From Bacteroidota bacterium (lineage in GTDB: Bacteria; Bacteroidota; Bacteroidia; Bacteroidales; DTGW01): DNA of 64,000 bases. The notes under the pieces were generated by a model, which had not been told where the DNA came from, did not search any database, and was given only the letters and a program-made list of their open reading frames with translations. A program made the translations under genes and the position numbers. Below, piece by piece: positions 29,633-37,921 of this stretch. The first letter of the stretch is position 1. Every line of letters starts with the position of its first letter. The stretch spans positions 1 to 64,000 of the forward strand of contig JAKPQD010000271.1 in the NCBI GenBank assembly GCA_029572965.1, given 5' to 3'.

Positions 29633-30232
29633 TTGGAAAATGATGTTTTTTATACAATAAAAAGGCCTGCTGAGGGTGTTTTTAAAGATAAGGGGAGTAA
29701 ATTTCTGGCTTTTGCTTTTCCAATTGAAAGTGAGCAGGAGTTTAAAGACCATTTAGCGAGGTTGAAAAAGCAGTATTTTGATGCACGCCATCATTGTTAT
29801 GCATTTGCAATTGGCATCAATCGCGAGATTAACCGTTCTGGCGATGATGGCGAACCTTCTGGGACTGCTGGGAAGCCGATTTATAACCAGATACTTTCGT
29901 CAAACCTTACCAATATTGCCATTATCGTGGTCCGTTATTTTGGAGGAACCTTGCTTGGTACCAGTGGGCTTATACAGGCGTACAAAGGGGCTGCTGCCGA
30001 TGCTATAGCCAATGCCGAAGTGATTGAAAAACATGTTCAGGCTAAGTTAAATTTGAGTTTTGAATATGAATTACTTAACCAGGTATTGAAAATAGTAAAA
30101 GGCGAAGGCGCTGATATCCTTAATCAGCAGTATGACAATACTTGTACGCTTGAGGTTTCAATCAGAGCTTCAAAATTAGAACTTTTGAGTAATAAATTGG
30201 AGAAAATCCCGGGAGTAAGAATTGAACATTAA
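29633..30232 (+). CDS. YigZ/IMPACT family protein
   Basis: About 199 residues. The UPF0029 domain shows KDKGSKFLAFAFPI, the signature FDARHHCYAF followed by DDGEPSGTAGKPI, and VRYFGGTLLGTSGLIQAYK, then a C-terminal DUF1949-like region. I favour a TTG start at 29633 because family members begin shortly before the KDKGSKF motif; a GTG at 29603 gives a longer, unsupported N-terminus. The family is linked to translation control but its bacterial role is poorly defined. Confidence 0.88.
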   Translation: MENDVFYTIKRPAEGVFKDKGSKFLAFAFPIESEQEFKDHLARLKKQYFDARHHCYAFAIGINREINRSGDDGEPSGTAGKPIYNQILSSNLTNIAIIVVRYFGGTLLGTSGLIQAYKGAAADAIANAEVIEKHVQAKLNLSFEYELLNQVLKIVKGEGADILNQQYDNTCTLEVSIRASKLELLSNKLEKIPGVRIEH

Positions 30233-30340
30233 TCTCAGTTTGATTTTTTGGAGATAAGATGGTAATTTTATATTTCTGCTGACATAAGGTTGTCACTTCA
30301 CAAACATAGCTTTGTTGTGTTAAACTTAAAAACTACTAAA

Positions 30341-30889
30341 ATGAAAAAAGCATTGATCATTGTTGGCTCAATAATCGGGTTGCTTGTCCTGGTTGTTGTT
30401 ATTTATCTTGCTGTTATGGGGATGTTCTCAAGTCCCAAGGTTACAGAAAAAGAGATGGGGCCTTACTGTTTCGTGTATGAAGATTTTACCGGGCCATATC
30501 AGAATACCGGACCTGTTTTTGATAAGGTTTACAAGGCAATGACAGATGCTGGCATAAAAAGCACGCTTGGGATAGGCGTGTATTTTGACAATCCTGCTGA
30601 AGTCCCGGCTGAAAAGCTTCGTAGCCAATGTGGCGCTATTTATGATATTGCAGATTCGGCCAAAGTGGCTAAACTGTTGCCTACTTATAAGTTAGGAAAG
30701 ATTGAGAAAAAGACGTTTGTTGTGGTTGAGTTTCCAATAAAAGGAGCAATGTCATATATGATTGGCCCGGCGAAATGTTATCCGGTGCTGGATAAATACT
30801 TTACAGAAAAAGGCATGAAGGCTGCCGAATCTTTTGAAATATATGATATGCCTAATAAAGTAACTTATTATATCATGGCAGGCCGGTAA
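30341..30889 (+). CDS. Membrane-anchored GyrI-like domain protein
   Basis: A 182-residue protein from the ATG at 30341. One membrane segment covers about residues 4-27, followed by a GyrI/AraC-effector-binding-like domain: VYEDFTGPYQNTG, the IGVYFDNPAEVPAEKLRSQ signature and a C-terminal FEIYDMP. Such domains bind small hydrophobic ligands. The domain probably faces the periplasm. A terminator follows closely. Confidence 0.75.
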   Translation: MKKALIIVGSIIGLLVLVVVIYLAVMGMFSSPKVTEKEMGPYCFVYEDFTGPYQNTGPVFDKVYKAMTDAGIKSTLGIGVYFDNPAEVPAEKLRSQCGAIYDIADSAKVAKLLPTYKLGKIEKKTFVVVEFPIKGAMSYMIGPAKCYPVLDKYFTEKGMKAAESFEIYDMPNKVTYYIMAGR

Positions 30890-30919
30890 TTTTAGGTTTT
30901 CTGCAATTAAAAACTGCAT

Positions 30920-30952
30920 AAGGGATTGTTACGCAAAGCAATCCCTTTTTGT
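30920..30952 (+). terminator. Rho-independent terminator after GyrI-like gene
   Basis: A 9-bp stem AAGGGATTG / CAATCCCTT (30920-30928 with 30939-30947) runs into a T tract. Confidence 0.85.
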
Positions 30953-31221
30953 TTGCTTCTTTGTTATGCATGTTTTCAGGTTTTTCAAAAATTGGTTCGC
31001 GGCCTTTTTCTTGTAGGACAGAATACCAGGACTCCATAAATGCCAGCATAATAAAGTATTGTTTAACATGGCAGTTCTTTCTTTTTATTTCCAAACAAAA
31101 GAGTAAACCAATTGGATTTTTGGGATTAGGTTTTTTATTGCTGAAGCAAAAATGTTTACTGAATGTTTATTAAGCTTTTTTAATGTGTAATTAAGATTTA
31201 AAAACGTAAATTTACCAATAG
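30953..31221. other. Intergenic region without recognisable features
   Basis: Together with the terminator this makes a gap of about 330 bp. Short open frames exist on both strands but none has family-like composition. It is A+T-rich and has no repeat that I can see. Confidence 0.4.
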
Positions 31222-31572
31222 TTGGAAATAGGCATGGGGCAGTTACGAAAATATAAAATGCAAATAGGTATCATACTTTCATTAGTGTTTTTAATGGAAG
31301 CGATGCCTTTATGCCTGAAATCTATTCAACAGCCTGATAATACTTACAATACAATAGTTAAAACGTTTTCAGGGGCAGCTTCAAACCAGTATTTTAGACC
31401 TTCCAAAGCAACTAAAGCAGCTGTATTTTTTAAACAATTCTTTTATGAAAAAACATATTTTGAAAGTGTTTTTTCTTCCATTATTGCAGCAAATATGGTT
31501 AAGATATATTGCTGTACCCCAATATATTCAAATGTTTCATTGTTGAAATTTATTTGCATTTTTAAAATCTGA
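31222..31572 (+). CDS. Doubtful small ORF, possible membrane protein
   Basis: A 116-codon open frame with a hydrophobic N-terminal stretch (IGIILSLVFLMEAMPL) and no recognisable family. The second half reads like unselected sequence (many Phe, Ile and Cys). A start at the Met at 31234 is possible. It is listed for completeness; it may not be a gene. Confidence 0.25.
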   Translation: MEIGMGQLRKYKMQIGIILSLVFLMEAMPLCLKSIQQPDNTYNTIVKTFSGAASNQYFRPSKATKAAVFFKQFFYEKTYFESVFSSIIAANMVKIYCCTPIYSNVSLLKFICIFKI

Positions 31573-31661
31573 TTTATTTTATTTTTTAACAATCAATGGA
31601 AAATGTTCGTAGCCATTAAATGGTTGACGGATAATTGGTTAAACGTATAATAAAAGTAATC

Positions 31662-31781
31662 ATGGGTATAAATCTTGAGAAAATAAATGAAAACACTGAG
31701 CCCACGGATGATAAAACCAATTGGGTTTATATTATAGTTGGCATAATCATTTTGATTACTTTGCTTTTATTGACCAACTGA
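31662..31781 (+). CDS. 39-residue single-pass membrane peptide
   Basis: A short ORF with a charged N-terminal half (NLEKINENTEPTDDKTN) and one hydrophobic segment (WVYIIVGIIILITLLLL) ending in TN. Such a regular soluble-plus-membrane layout is unlikely by chance. It lies 85 bp before the CPA2 antiporter gene on the same strand and could be a small regulatory subunit of it (inference). Confidence 0.5.
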   Translation: MGINLEKINENTEPTDDKTNWVYIIVGIIILITLLLLTN

Positions 31782-31866
31782 GCCTTTGTTTTAGTATGAG
31801 CAGATACTGTTTATCGGCCTGCTCTAAGCCTTTATTGATAATTGACTAAAAAAATAGAACTTACTG

Positions 31867-34130
31867 ATGGAGCATTTACCAAAATTAATTGAAGATCTTG
31901 CCCTGATAATGATTGTAGGGGCTTTAGTAACCTTATTGTTTAAAAAAATCAAACAACCATTGGTGTTAGGGTATATTATAGCTGGTTTTTTTGTTGGGCC
32001 TCATTTATCGTTAGTTCCGACAGTTGCCGATACAGAAAACATAAAAACGCTTGCAGAAATTGGGGTCATCTTTTTGTTGTTCAGCTTAGGCTTAGAGTTT
32101 AATCTGAAGAAATTGCTGCATATTGGAGGAGCTTCGTCTATTACCGCCTTGGTAGAAATAGTTTTTATCACGCTGACAGGGTATATGTTGGGAAAGTTTA
32201 TGGGATGGACTACAATGGACAGCATATTCCTGGGAGGGATGTTGGCAAGCTCTTCAACTACCATTATTATAAAGGCTTTTGATGATTTTGGGATTAAAAC
32301 CAGGCAATTTGCTCATGTGGTATTTGGGGTTTTAATAGTCGAAGATATTGTGGTAATACTTTTATTGGTTTTGTTGCCCACCATATCGGTGGCTCAGCAA
32401 TTTGCAGGGGTTGATATGCTGTACATAGTACTGAAATTGCTGCTTTTTCTTGTTATGATGTTTGTTTCGGGCATATTTATATTGCCTACATTGATGAAGC
32501 AAATGAGGAAATTTCTGAATGAAGAAACTTTGCTGGTATTGTCAGTCGGGCTTTGTTTGGGAATGGTTGTTTTGGCTACCCGCATTGGCTTTTCTGCTGA
32601 GTTAGGGGCTTTTATGATGGGTTTTATCCTGGCCGAGACATCTTCTGCCGAGAAAGTAGAACAGGTTATAAAACCGGTAAAAGATTTGTTTGCTGCAGTA
32701 TTTTTTGTTTCTATAGGAATGATGATAGATCCTGCAATAATCATTGAATATGGTTGGGCAGTGATAGCCGTTACGTTATTGACTATATTTGGGAAGCTCA
32801 TCAGCACTACTGCCGGGGCTATACTTTCTGGCCAATCGCTCAAACAATCGGTACAGGTGGGTATGAGTATGTCTCAAATAGGTGAGTTTGCCTTTATTGT
32901 GGCAACGTTAGGGCTTTCATTAGGCGTGATAAGTGAGTTTTTGTTTCCGATAGCTGTTGGGGCATCGGCAATAACTACGTTTACAACGCCTTACATGATT
33001 AAATATTCAGACAAATTTTATGGTTTCTTAGAAAGAAGCTTACCTGCAAAATTTCTTGAGTCAGTAAATAACTATTCGCTTAGTACTCAATCAATTAAGT
33101 CGGAGAGCAGATGGAAATCTGTATTTAAATCTTATATGTTTATTGTGCTTTCCAATAGTATTATTGCTTTTTCGTTATTATTTCTGTTGGTTGAATTTTT
33201 ATTTCCATTTTTAAAAGAGGTTTTCCCTCATCAGGTAATATTTGGAGTTGTATCACTTATTGTTTCACTTGGCGTTATTTCGCCGTTTTTGTGGGGAATA
33301 ATGGCAAAAAGGCCTGGCGATATAGCATACAAAGAAATGTGGGTCAATGAAAAGTATAATAGGGGCCTTTGTTGATATTAGAAATATTTAGGGTAATTAT
33401 TGGGCTTTTAATCGTTGGTTTTTTGGTCAATGCTGTTTTTACAACGGTTGTAGCATTATTAATATTGGTTCCGTTTATCCTTGTGGTTTTATTTATTTTT
33501 TCTAATCATATTAAGAAATTTTATCAGCGTTTAGAAGATAGGTTTTTGAACAACCTGAATACGCAAAAAAGCCATCAGGACAAGGATGATGCTTCAATCA
33601 ATACACAAAAGCAAATTTCGCAATACCTTGACCAGACTCCCTGGAATATCCATATTATAGAGCTTGAGGTGGGGCCACATGCTACGTTTATAGGACAAAC
33701 GCTTGAAAGTCTTTCATGGAGGGAGAAATTTGGGATTAATGTTGCTTTTATCAAGCGGGGCGAGGAAATGATTTATGCACCATCACGTATAAGCAGGCTT
33801 TTCCCGTTTGATAAAATTGGTATTATAGCTACAGATGAACAAATGCTGGCTTTTTCTGCTGTTTTCAACGAAGTGGATAAAATAAACTGTGTTAAACACA
33901 AAATTGAAGATGTAGGTATTTGTGCAGTTCAGATAAATGAATATAATAAACTTAAAGGCCTTTCAATAAAGGATTCTCGGATACGTGAATATACCAATGG
34001 CATGGTAATAGTGATTGAAAGAAATAAACAAAGGCTACTGAACCCTGTTTCGGCTACAGTATTTGAGTGGGGAGATATTGTTTGGATAGCCGGAGAAAGA
34101 AGTAAAATTCAAAAATTAAATCAAAGATAA
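31867..34130 (+). pseudogene. CPA2 cation:proton antiporter (KefB-like) with TrkA-C domain, split by a one-base frameshift
   Basis: The first frame (31867-33375) gives 502 residues: about 12 membrane segments with typical CPA2 motifs (LFSLGLEFNLKKL, GMLASSSTTIIIKAF, FSAELGAFMMGFILAE). It ends abruptly in NRGLC. The second frame (about 33363-34130) continues without an ATG as GPLLILEIF, a further membrane segment and a TrkA-C-type domain. Reading one extra G in the run of four at 33362-33365 would join them into about 755 residues, the normal length of these proteins in Bacteroidota. So this is one gene with a real deletion, a sequencing error, or a programmed shift. It exchanges K+ or Na+ for protons across the inner membrane. 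The end overlaps convergent cobC by 10 bp. Confidence 0.85.
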
Positions 34131-34657
34131 AGTTGGGTAATACTTCCAAAATCAACTTTTATTTCAAATGATTTGTTTGGGTCGAGGCCGGTAAGCAGGC
34201 ATGATAAAGCTCTGATAACCCCGCTATGGGTTACGACCAGGAGGGTTTCATTTGTGTGGGCTTGCTTTAAGAATGTGGTAAACTCTTTTACCCGCTGGAG
34301 CAATTGCCTGTATGACTCGCCATTGGGGCAAGGCTGGTTAATCCAATCCTTGAACCAGTTATTAGCTTCAGTGGTTGGTGTGATTTCATCCCAGGTTTTA
34401 CCTTCCCAACTGCCAAAGTTTAGTTCCAACAGTCTTGAATCATAGGTAACAGGTGTTCCGTTGGCTATATCTTCGGCCAATTTTCTGCACCTGAGCGAAG
34501 GACTTGAATAAACCGCCTGAAAAGACTCGTTTTTCAACTTACTAACAATTTCATTCTTTTCTGTATCGTATGAATTGGCTGTATCTACATCTGTTTGCCC
34601 ATAGCAAAGCCCGGCTGGGACGTTAACAGTAGTATGGCGTATGGCAATGAGTTTCAT
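34121..34657 (-). CDS. cobC: Alpha-ribazole phosphatase (histidine phosphatase superfamily)
   Basis: A 178-residue phosphoglycerate-mutase-like phosphatase. The catalytic His lies in IAIRHTTVN (residue 8), the second in VVTHSGVIRAL; SSPSLRCRKLAE and LNFGSWEGKTWDEI complete the family pattern. It removes the 5'-phosphate of alpha-ribazole-5'-phosphate or of adenosylcobalamin-5'-phosphate, the last step of nucleotide-loop assembly. It is the last gene of the cobalamin run and overlaps the antiporter gene tail-to-tail. Confidence 0.9.
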   Translation of the reverse strand: MKLIAIRHTTVNVPAGLCYGQTDVDTANSYDTEKNEIVSKLKNESFQAVYSSPSLRCRKLAEDIANGTPVTYDSRLLELNFGSWEGKTWDEITPTTEANNWFKDWINQPCPNGESYRQLLQRVKEFTTFLKQAHTNETLLVVTHSGVIRALSCLLTGLDPNKSFEIKVDFGSITQLYL

Positions 34658-34667
34658 AGTTATAGTC

Positions 34668-34696
34668 CACCTAACTTCACTTATAAAGGGGAGGAA
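34668..34696. repeat. Half copy of the palindromic repeat seen at 36499-36601
   Basis: CCTTATAAAGGGGAGGAA-like sequence, with one mismatch in the stem, corresponds to the left hairpin of the element between cobT and cobU. It covers the intergenic spacer and the last codons of cobS. Confidence 0.6.
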
Positions 34697-35463
34697 ATAG
34701 AAACAGCTTGTTTTGCAATAATAGCTCCTACATAAACGGCAATCTCGGTTAGTTGCTGTAAAGCTCCCAGTACATCACCTGTGTATCCTCCTAATTTGCG
34801 GGTTACATACCATCTGAAGTAGATAAATAGCGGCAAAGACAATGCTAATATTACAAGTGCTTCTTTCCATGAGATAAAGAAAAAACCTGCAGTGCCAAAT
34901 ATACCGGCAACAATGAATGTAGTTATTGAACCTTTGTGCCCTATTGGTTTTGACTTGCTTAGAGCATCTTTGCGTACATATTCAGATGTATAAATAAGGC
35001 ATACAGGCATAAAGCGACTGAATGCATGAGCAGTGACAAGCATTATTGGAATTTCAAATATAGAAAAGCTTGAAATACATAAGAATTTGGAAAGTAACAT
35101 AAAGATTAACCCTACAGCTCCATAAGTTCCAATATGGCTATCTTTCATAATCTCCAGGATGCGGTCGCTGGTGTAGCCTCCACCAAAGCCATCGCAAAAG
35201 TCAGCAAAAGCATCCTCGTGAAAAGCCCCGGTGAGCAGTACTGTAGTGGCCATGCTAAAGATTATAGCCAATGTCAATGGCAGAAACATATACAGTGTCC
35301 AAAATACCAAAGCCCCGGTACCTCCAACAATAAGCCCGATAAATGGGAAATAACGCGTTGCGGCATTTAGCATTTCATCAGAAAATGCCATATTTTTTGG
35401 CACCTTAATTCGGGTGTAAAACATGATGGCGGTTAGGAGGATATGAAGCTCTCGTTTTATCAT
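34681..35463 (-). CDS. cobS: Adenosylcobinamide-GDP ribazoletransferase
   Basis: A 260-residue integral membrane protein from the ATG at 35463, directly after the cobT stop. The family signature EDAFADFCDGFGGGYTSDRILEI holds the metal-binding acidic residues; KDSHIGTYGAVGL follows. It joins alpha-ribazole(-phosphate) to adenosylcobinamide-GDP at the inner membrane. The last four residues (SSPL) are encoded by a dispersed palindromic repeat, so the natural C-terminus may have been altered. Confidence 0.93.
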   Translation of the reverse strand: MIKRELHILLTAIMFYTRIKVPKNMAFSDEMLNAATRYFPFIGLIVGGTGALVFWTLYMFLPLTLAIIFSMATTVLLTGAFHEDAFADFCDGFGGGYTSDRILEIMKDSHIGTYGAVGLIFMLLSKFLCISSFSIFEIPIMLVTAHAFSRFMPVCLIYTSEYVRKDALSKSKPIGHKGSITTFIVAGIFGTAGFFFISWKEALVILALSLPLFIYFRWYVTRKLGGYTGDVLGALQQLTEIAVYVGAIIAKQAVSISSPL

Positions 35464-35464
35464 A

Positions 35465-36463
35465 TTACTCTTTATTTGAAACTCCGGCACTTTCAAAGCT
35501 GGCCATTTCGTTCAGAAACAATACGGCCGATTTTATCAACGGATAGGTAACAGCAGCTCCGGTACCTTCGCCAAGGCGCATGCCCAAGTCCACCAATGCA
35601 ACGCCTCCAAGGTAGTCGAGCATAGCTTTGTGCCCCTTTTCTCCTGAGCAATGACAGAAGATACAGTTGTCCAGAATGGTTTTATCCATATTGTAAGCGG
35701 CAAGCAAAGCAGATGTCACGATAAATCCATCAACAATGATAATCATGCCATTGGCTTTAGCTTGCAGCATGGCTCCACACATCATGGCTATCTCGAAACC
35801 TCCGTACGTAGCTAATATTTCTAACGGGCTTGAAACATTATGCTTGTTTGAAGCTGCTTTCAGAATGGCAATTTTTCGCTTTAAGCCTTCATCGTCATGT
35901 CCGGCACCTTTTCCTGTGCAATCTTCAATGGCGATGCCCGTATATTTGTTCATCAGCAGTGAGGCAGAAGATGTATTGCCAATACCCATTTCGCCAAAGC
36001 TGATGATGTTGCAACCTTTCTTAAATTCTGCATTTACGATGTCTCTGCCTTTATCCAATGTTTTTTGGCAGAGTTCGACAGTCATGGCAGGTTCTTTCAT
36101 GATGTTTTTCGTTCCCCTGCCCATCTTGGCATGTACGATATTGGCTCCCTGAGGAAATTCAAAGTCCACACCGGCATCTACCACTTTAAGGTCAATACCA
36201 TTTTGGCGGCAAAAAACATTGATAGCTGCACCTCCCGAAAGAAAATTCATTACCATCTGGTAGGTTACCTCTTTAGGGTAGGGGCTTACGCCTTCGTCTG
36301 CCAGGCCATGATCGGCAGCAAAGACAATATGTGTAGGATTCTTCAATTCTGGAGACAGCGTGTTTTGTATCATCCCAATTTTGACAGCTATATCTTCAAG
36401 CTTACCAAGTGAACCAAGAGGCTTGGTTTTAAAATCAACTTTGTGTTGTAATGCGTTTTTCAT
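35465..36463 (-). CDS. cobT: Nicotinate-nucleotide-dimethylbenzimidazole phosphoribosyltransferase
   Basis: A 332-residue enzyme that activates the lower-ligand base to alpha-ribazole-5'-phosphate. The proposed catalytic Glu is near 299 in RLGEGTGAA; FGEMGIGNTSSAS and FAADHGLADEGVSPYP are conserved in the family. Length is slightly shorter than enterobacterial CobT (about 356) but normal. It lies between cobU and cobS; the cobS start follows its stop by 1 bp. Confidence 0.95.
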   Translation of the reverse strand: MKNALQHKVDFKTKPLGSLGKLEDIAVKIGMIQNTLSPELKNPTHIVFAADHGLADEGVSPYPKEVTYQMVMNFLSGGAAINVFCRQNGIDLKVVDAGVDFEFPQGANIVHAKMGRGTKNIMKEPAMTVELCQKTLDKGRDIVNAEFKKGCNIISFGEMGIGNTSSASLLMNKYTGIAIEDCTGKGAGHDDEGLKRKIAILKAASNKHNVSSPLEILATYGGFEIAMMCGAMLQAKANGMIIIVDGFIVTSALLAAYNMDKTILDNCIFCHCSGEKGHKAMLDYLGGVALVDLGMRLGEGTGAAVTYPLIKSAVLFLNEMASFESAGVSNKE

Positions 36464-36498
36464 AATAAGATAAATAGTTCTATTTCATTTTTTTTGTT

Positions 36499-36601
36499 AA
36501 AACCCCTCCTAACCTCCCCTTATAAAGGGGAGGAATCAGACGAAACAATGTCAGTGCTGTATTTCCTCCCGCCTGAGGCGGGAAGGGGTAGGGGTGGTTT
36601 T
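36499..36601. repeat. Palindromic repeat pair between cobT and cobU, entering the 3' end of cobU
   Basis: Two GC-rich hairpins: a perfect 9-bp stem at 36513-36533 (CCTCCCCTT / AAGGGGAGG) and a 6-bp stem at 36568-36582 (CCCGCC / GGCGGG). The outer flanks AAAACCCCTCC and GGGGTGGTTTT are roughly complementary. The right half overlaps the last 17 codons of cobU. Confidence 0.75.
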
Positions 36602-37105
36602 GATTTTTACCGGAATTCCTGATACCATCAGATATACAGCATTTGCTAATGAAGCAATGTATTGGTTCATCCAGCCTTGAAGGTCAGCAAACTTTCGTGC
36701 AGATTCATGTTCGGGGATAATCCCCATACCAATCTCATTGCTTACAACGATTAACGTGAAGTTCTGTTGGATAAACTTTGTCCATTCTTCTTTTGCTTGT
36801 GTTAATGCTTCTTCAACCTTATATTCATTGTCATGGAAAATATTGGTAAGCCAAAGCGTTATACAATCAAGCAACACAGTTTTGCCATGTAAATCAAGCC
36901 CAGATATATGCTTTTCTTCTTCTATGGTTGACCATTGATTGCCTCTATCTGCCTGATGTCGTTTGATTCGTTCTTTAAAATCGGCATCCCAAGCGCGGGC
37001 TGTAGCCAAATATACCGGGTTGGCAGATTTTTGCTCTGCTAATTGTTGAGCAAATCGACTTTTGCCAGAACGCTGTCCACCAGTAATGAAAATGATTTCA
37101 GCCAT
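36551..37105 (-). CDS. cobU: Adenosylcobinamide kinase / adenosylcobinamide-phosphate guanylyltransferase
   Basis: A 184-residue bifunctional enzyme with P-loop FITGGQRSGKSRFA at the N-terminus, the H-x-x-R-type guanylylation segment IKRHQADRG, and VVSNEIGMGIIPE. It phosphorylates adenosylcobinamide and makes adenosylcobinamide-GDP. The C-terminus after SGIPVKI (KTTPTPSRLRREEIQH) is not family-like and is encoded by the palindromic repeat. It follows the importer ATPase gene after 6 bp. Confidence 0.93.
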   Translation of the reverse strand: MAEIIFITGGQRSGKSRFAQQLAEQKSANPVYLATARAWDADFKERIKRHQADRGNQWSTIEEEKHISGLDLHGKTVLLDCITLWLTNIFHDNEYKVEEALTQAKEEWTKFIQQNFTLIVVSNEIGMGIIPEHESARKFADLQGWMNQYIASLANAVYLMVSGIPVKIKTTPTPSRLRREEIQH

Positions 37106-37111
37106 ACTGAA

Positions 37112-37918
37112 TTATTCTTTCATTTTGTTTAAGGTCTTTTGCGAAACCGGAAATATGGAAGGTTTTCCTGACAAAGGGTTTATTTTGGTTATAACCACGG
37201 TATTATAAACTTTTTCAATATTTTCATAAGTCAATACTTCTTCGGGAGAGCCTTTTTGCTGAATTTCCCCTTTGTTGAGCAGGATAAGCTGGTCGCAGTA
37301 TTCGCCTGCAAGGTTTAGTTCGTGGATGATCATAAGCACTGTAAGCCCTAACTGTTCGTTAAGTTGCTGAACAAGGTTAAAAACCTGTATTTGATGCGTG
37401 ATGTCGAGATGCGAAGTAGGTTCATCAAGCAATAGCAGTTCTGGTTCTTGTACAAGTGCGCGAGTGATAGCTACCATCTGTCTTTCGCCTCCGCTAAGCT
37501 GCGTCAGGTACTTGTTACGGAGGTGAGCAATATCAGTAAGGTTCATATATTTCTCGGCAATATCGTAATCGTCTTTTGTATCGAAGAACTGGTAGCTTTT
37601 GTGGTAAGGGATGCGCCCCATCAATACGTAGTCTTCTACTGTTATGTAGGGCGTTTCAATGTCTTGTGTCACTATGGCTATGTTGCGGGCTTTTTCTTTG
37701 TGCGAAAGATGTTTCAGGTTGATTCCATTAAGCTTTATTTTCCCGCTTTTGAGCTTCAGTTCTCCGGTAATACCTTTGAAAAGTGTAGTCTTTCCGCAGC
37801 CATTGGGGCCTATGATACCTACAAAGCTTCCTTTGGTAATGCCAATATTAATATTGGAGATATGAAATTTGTCGTCATATCCGCAACTTAGGTTTTCTAT
37901 TTCAAAAAAATAAGCCAT
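37112..37918 (-). CDS. btuD: Cobalamin/Fe-siderophore-type ABC importer, ATP-binding protein
   Basis: A 268-residue ABC ATPase. Walker A GPNGCGKTT (37-45), signature LSGGERQMV, Walker B LLLDEPTSHLD and switch His in IHELNLAGEYC are intact. FecE and BtuD types are alike in sequence; the setting among corrinoid genes below a cobalamin riboswitch favours cobalamin or cobinamide. It follows the permease gene by 3 bp. Confidence 0.88.
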   Translation of the reverse strand: MAYFFEIENLSCGYDDKFHISNINIGITKGSFVGIIGPNGCGKTTLFKGITGELKLKSGKIKLNGINLKHLSHKEKARNIAIVTQDIETPYITVEDYVLMGRIPYHKSYQFFDTKDDYDIAEKYMNLTDIAHLRNKYLTQLSGGERQMVAITRALVQEPELLLLDEPTSHLDITHQIQVFNLVQQLNEQLGLTVLMIIHELNLAGEYCDQLILLNKGEIQQKGSPEEVLTYENIEKVYNTVVITKINPLSGKPSIFPVSQKTLNKMKE

Positions 37919-37921
37919 AGG

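Noticed and set aside
31867-34130. Two separate genes: antiporter and TrkA-C protein
   Set aside because: The second frame lacks an ATG, starts in the middle of a conserved segment and joins the first perfectly with one extra G.
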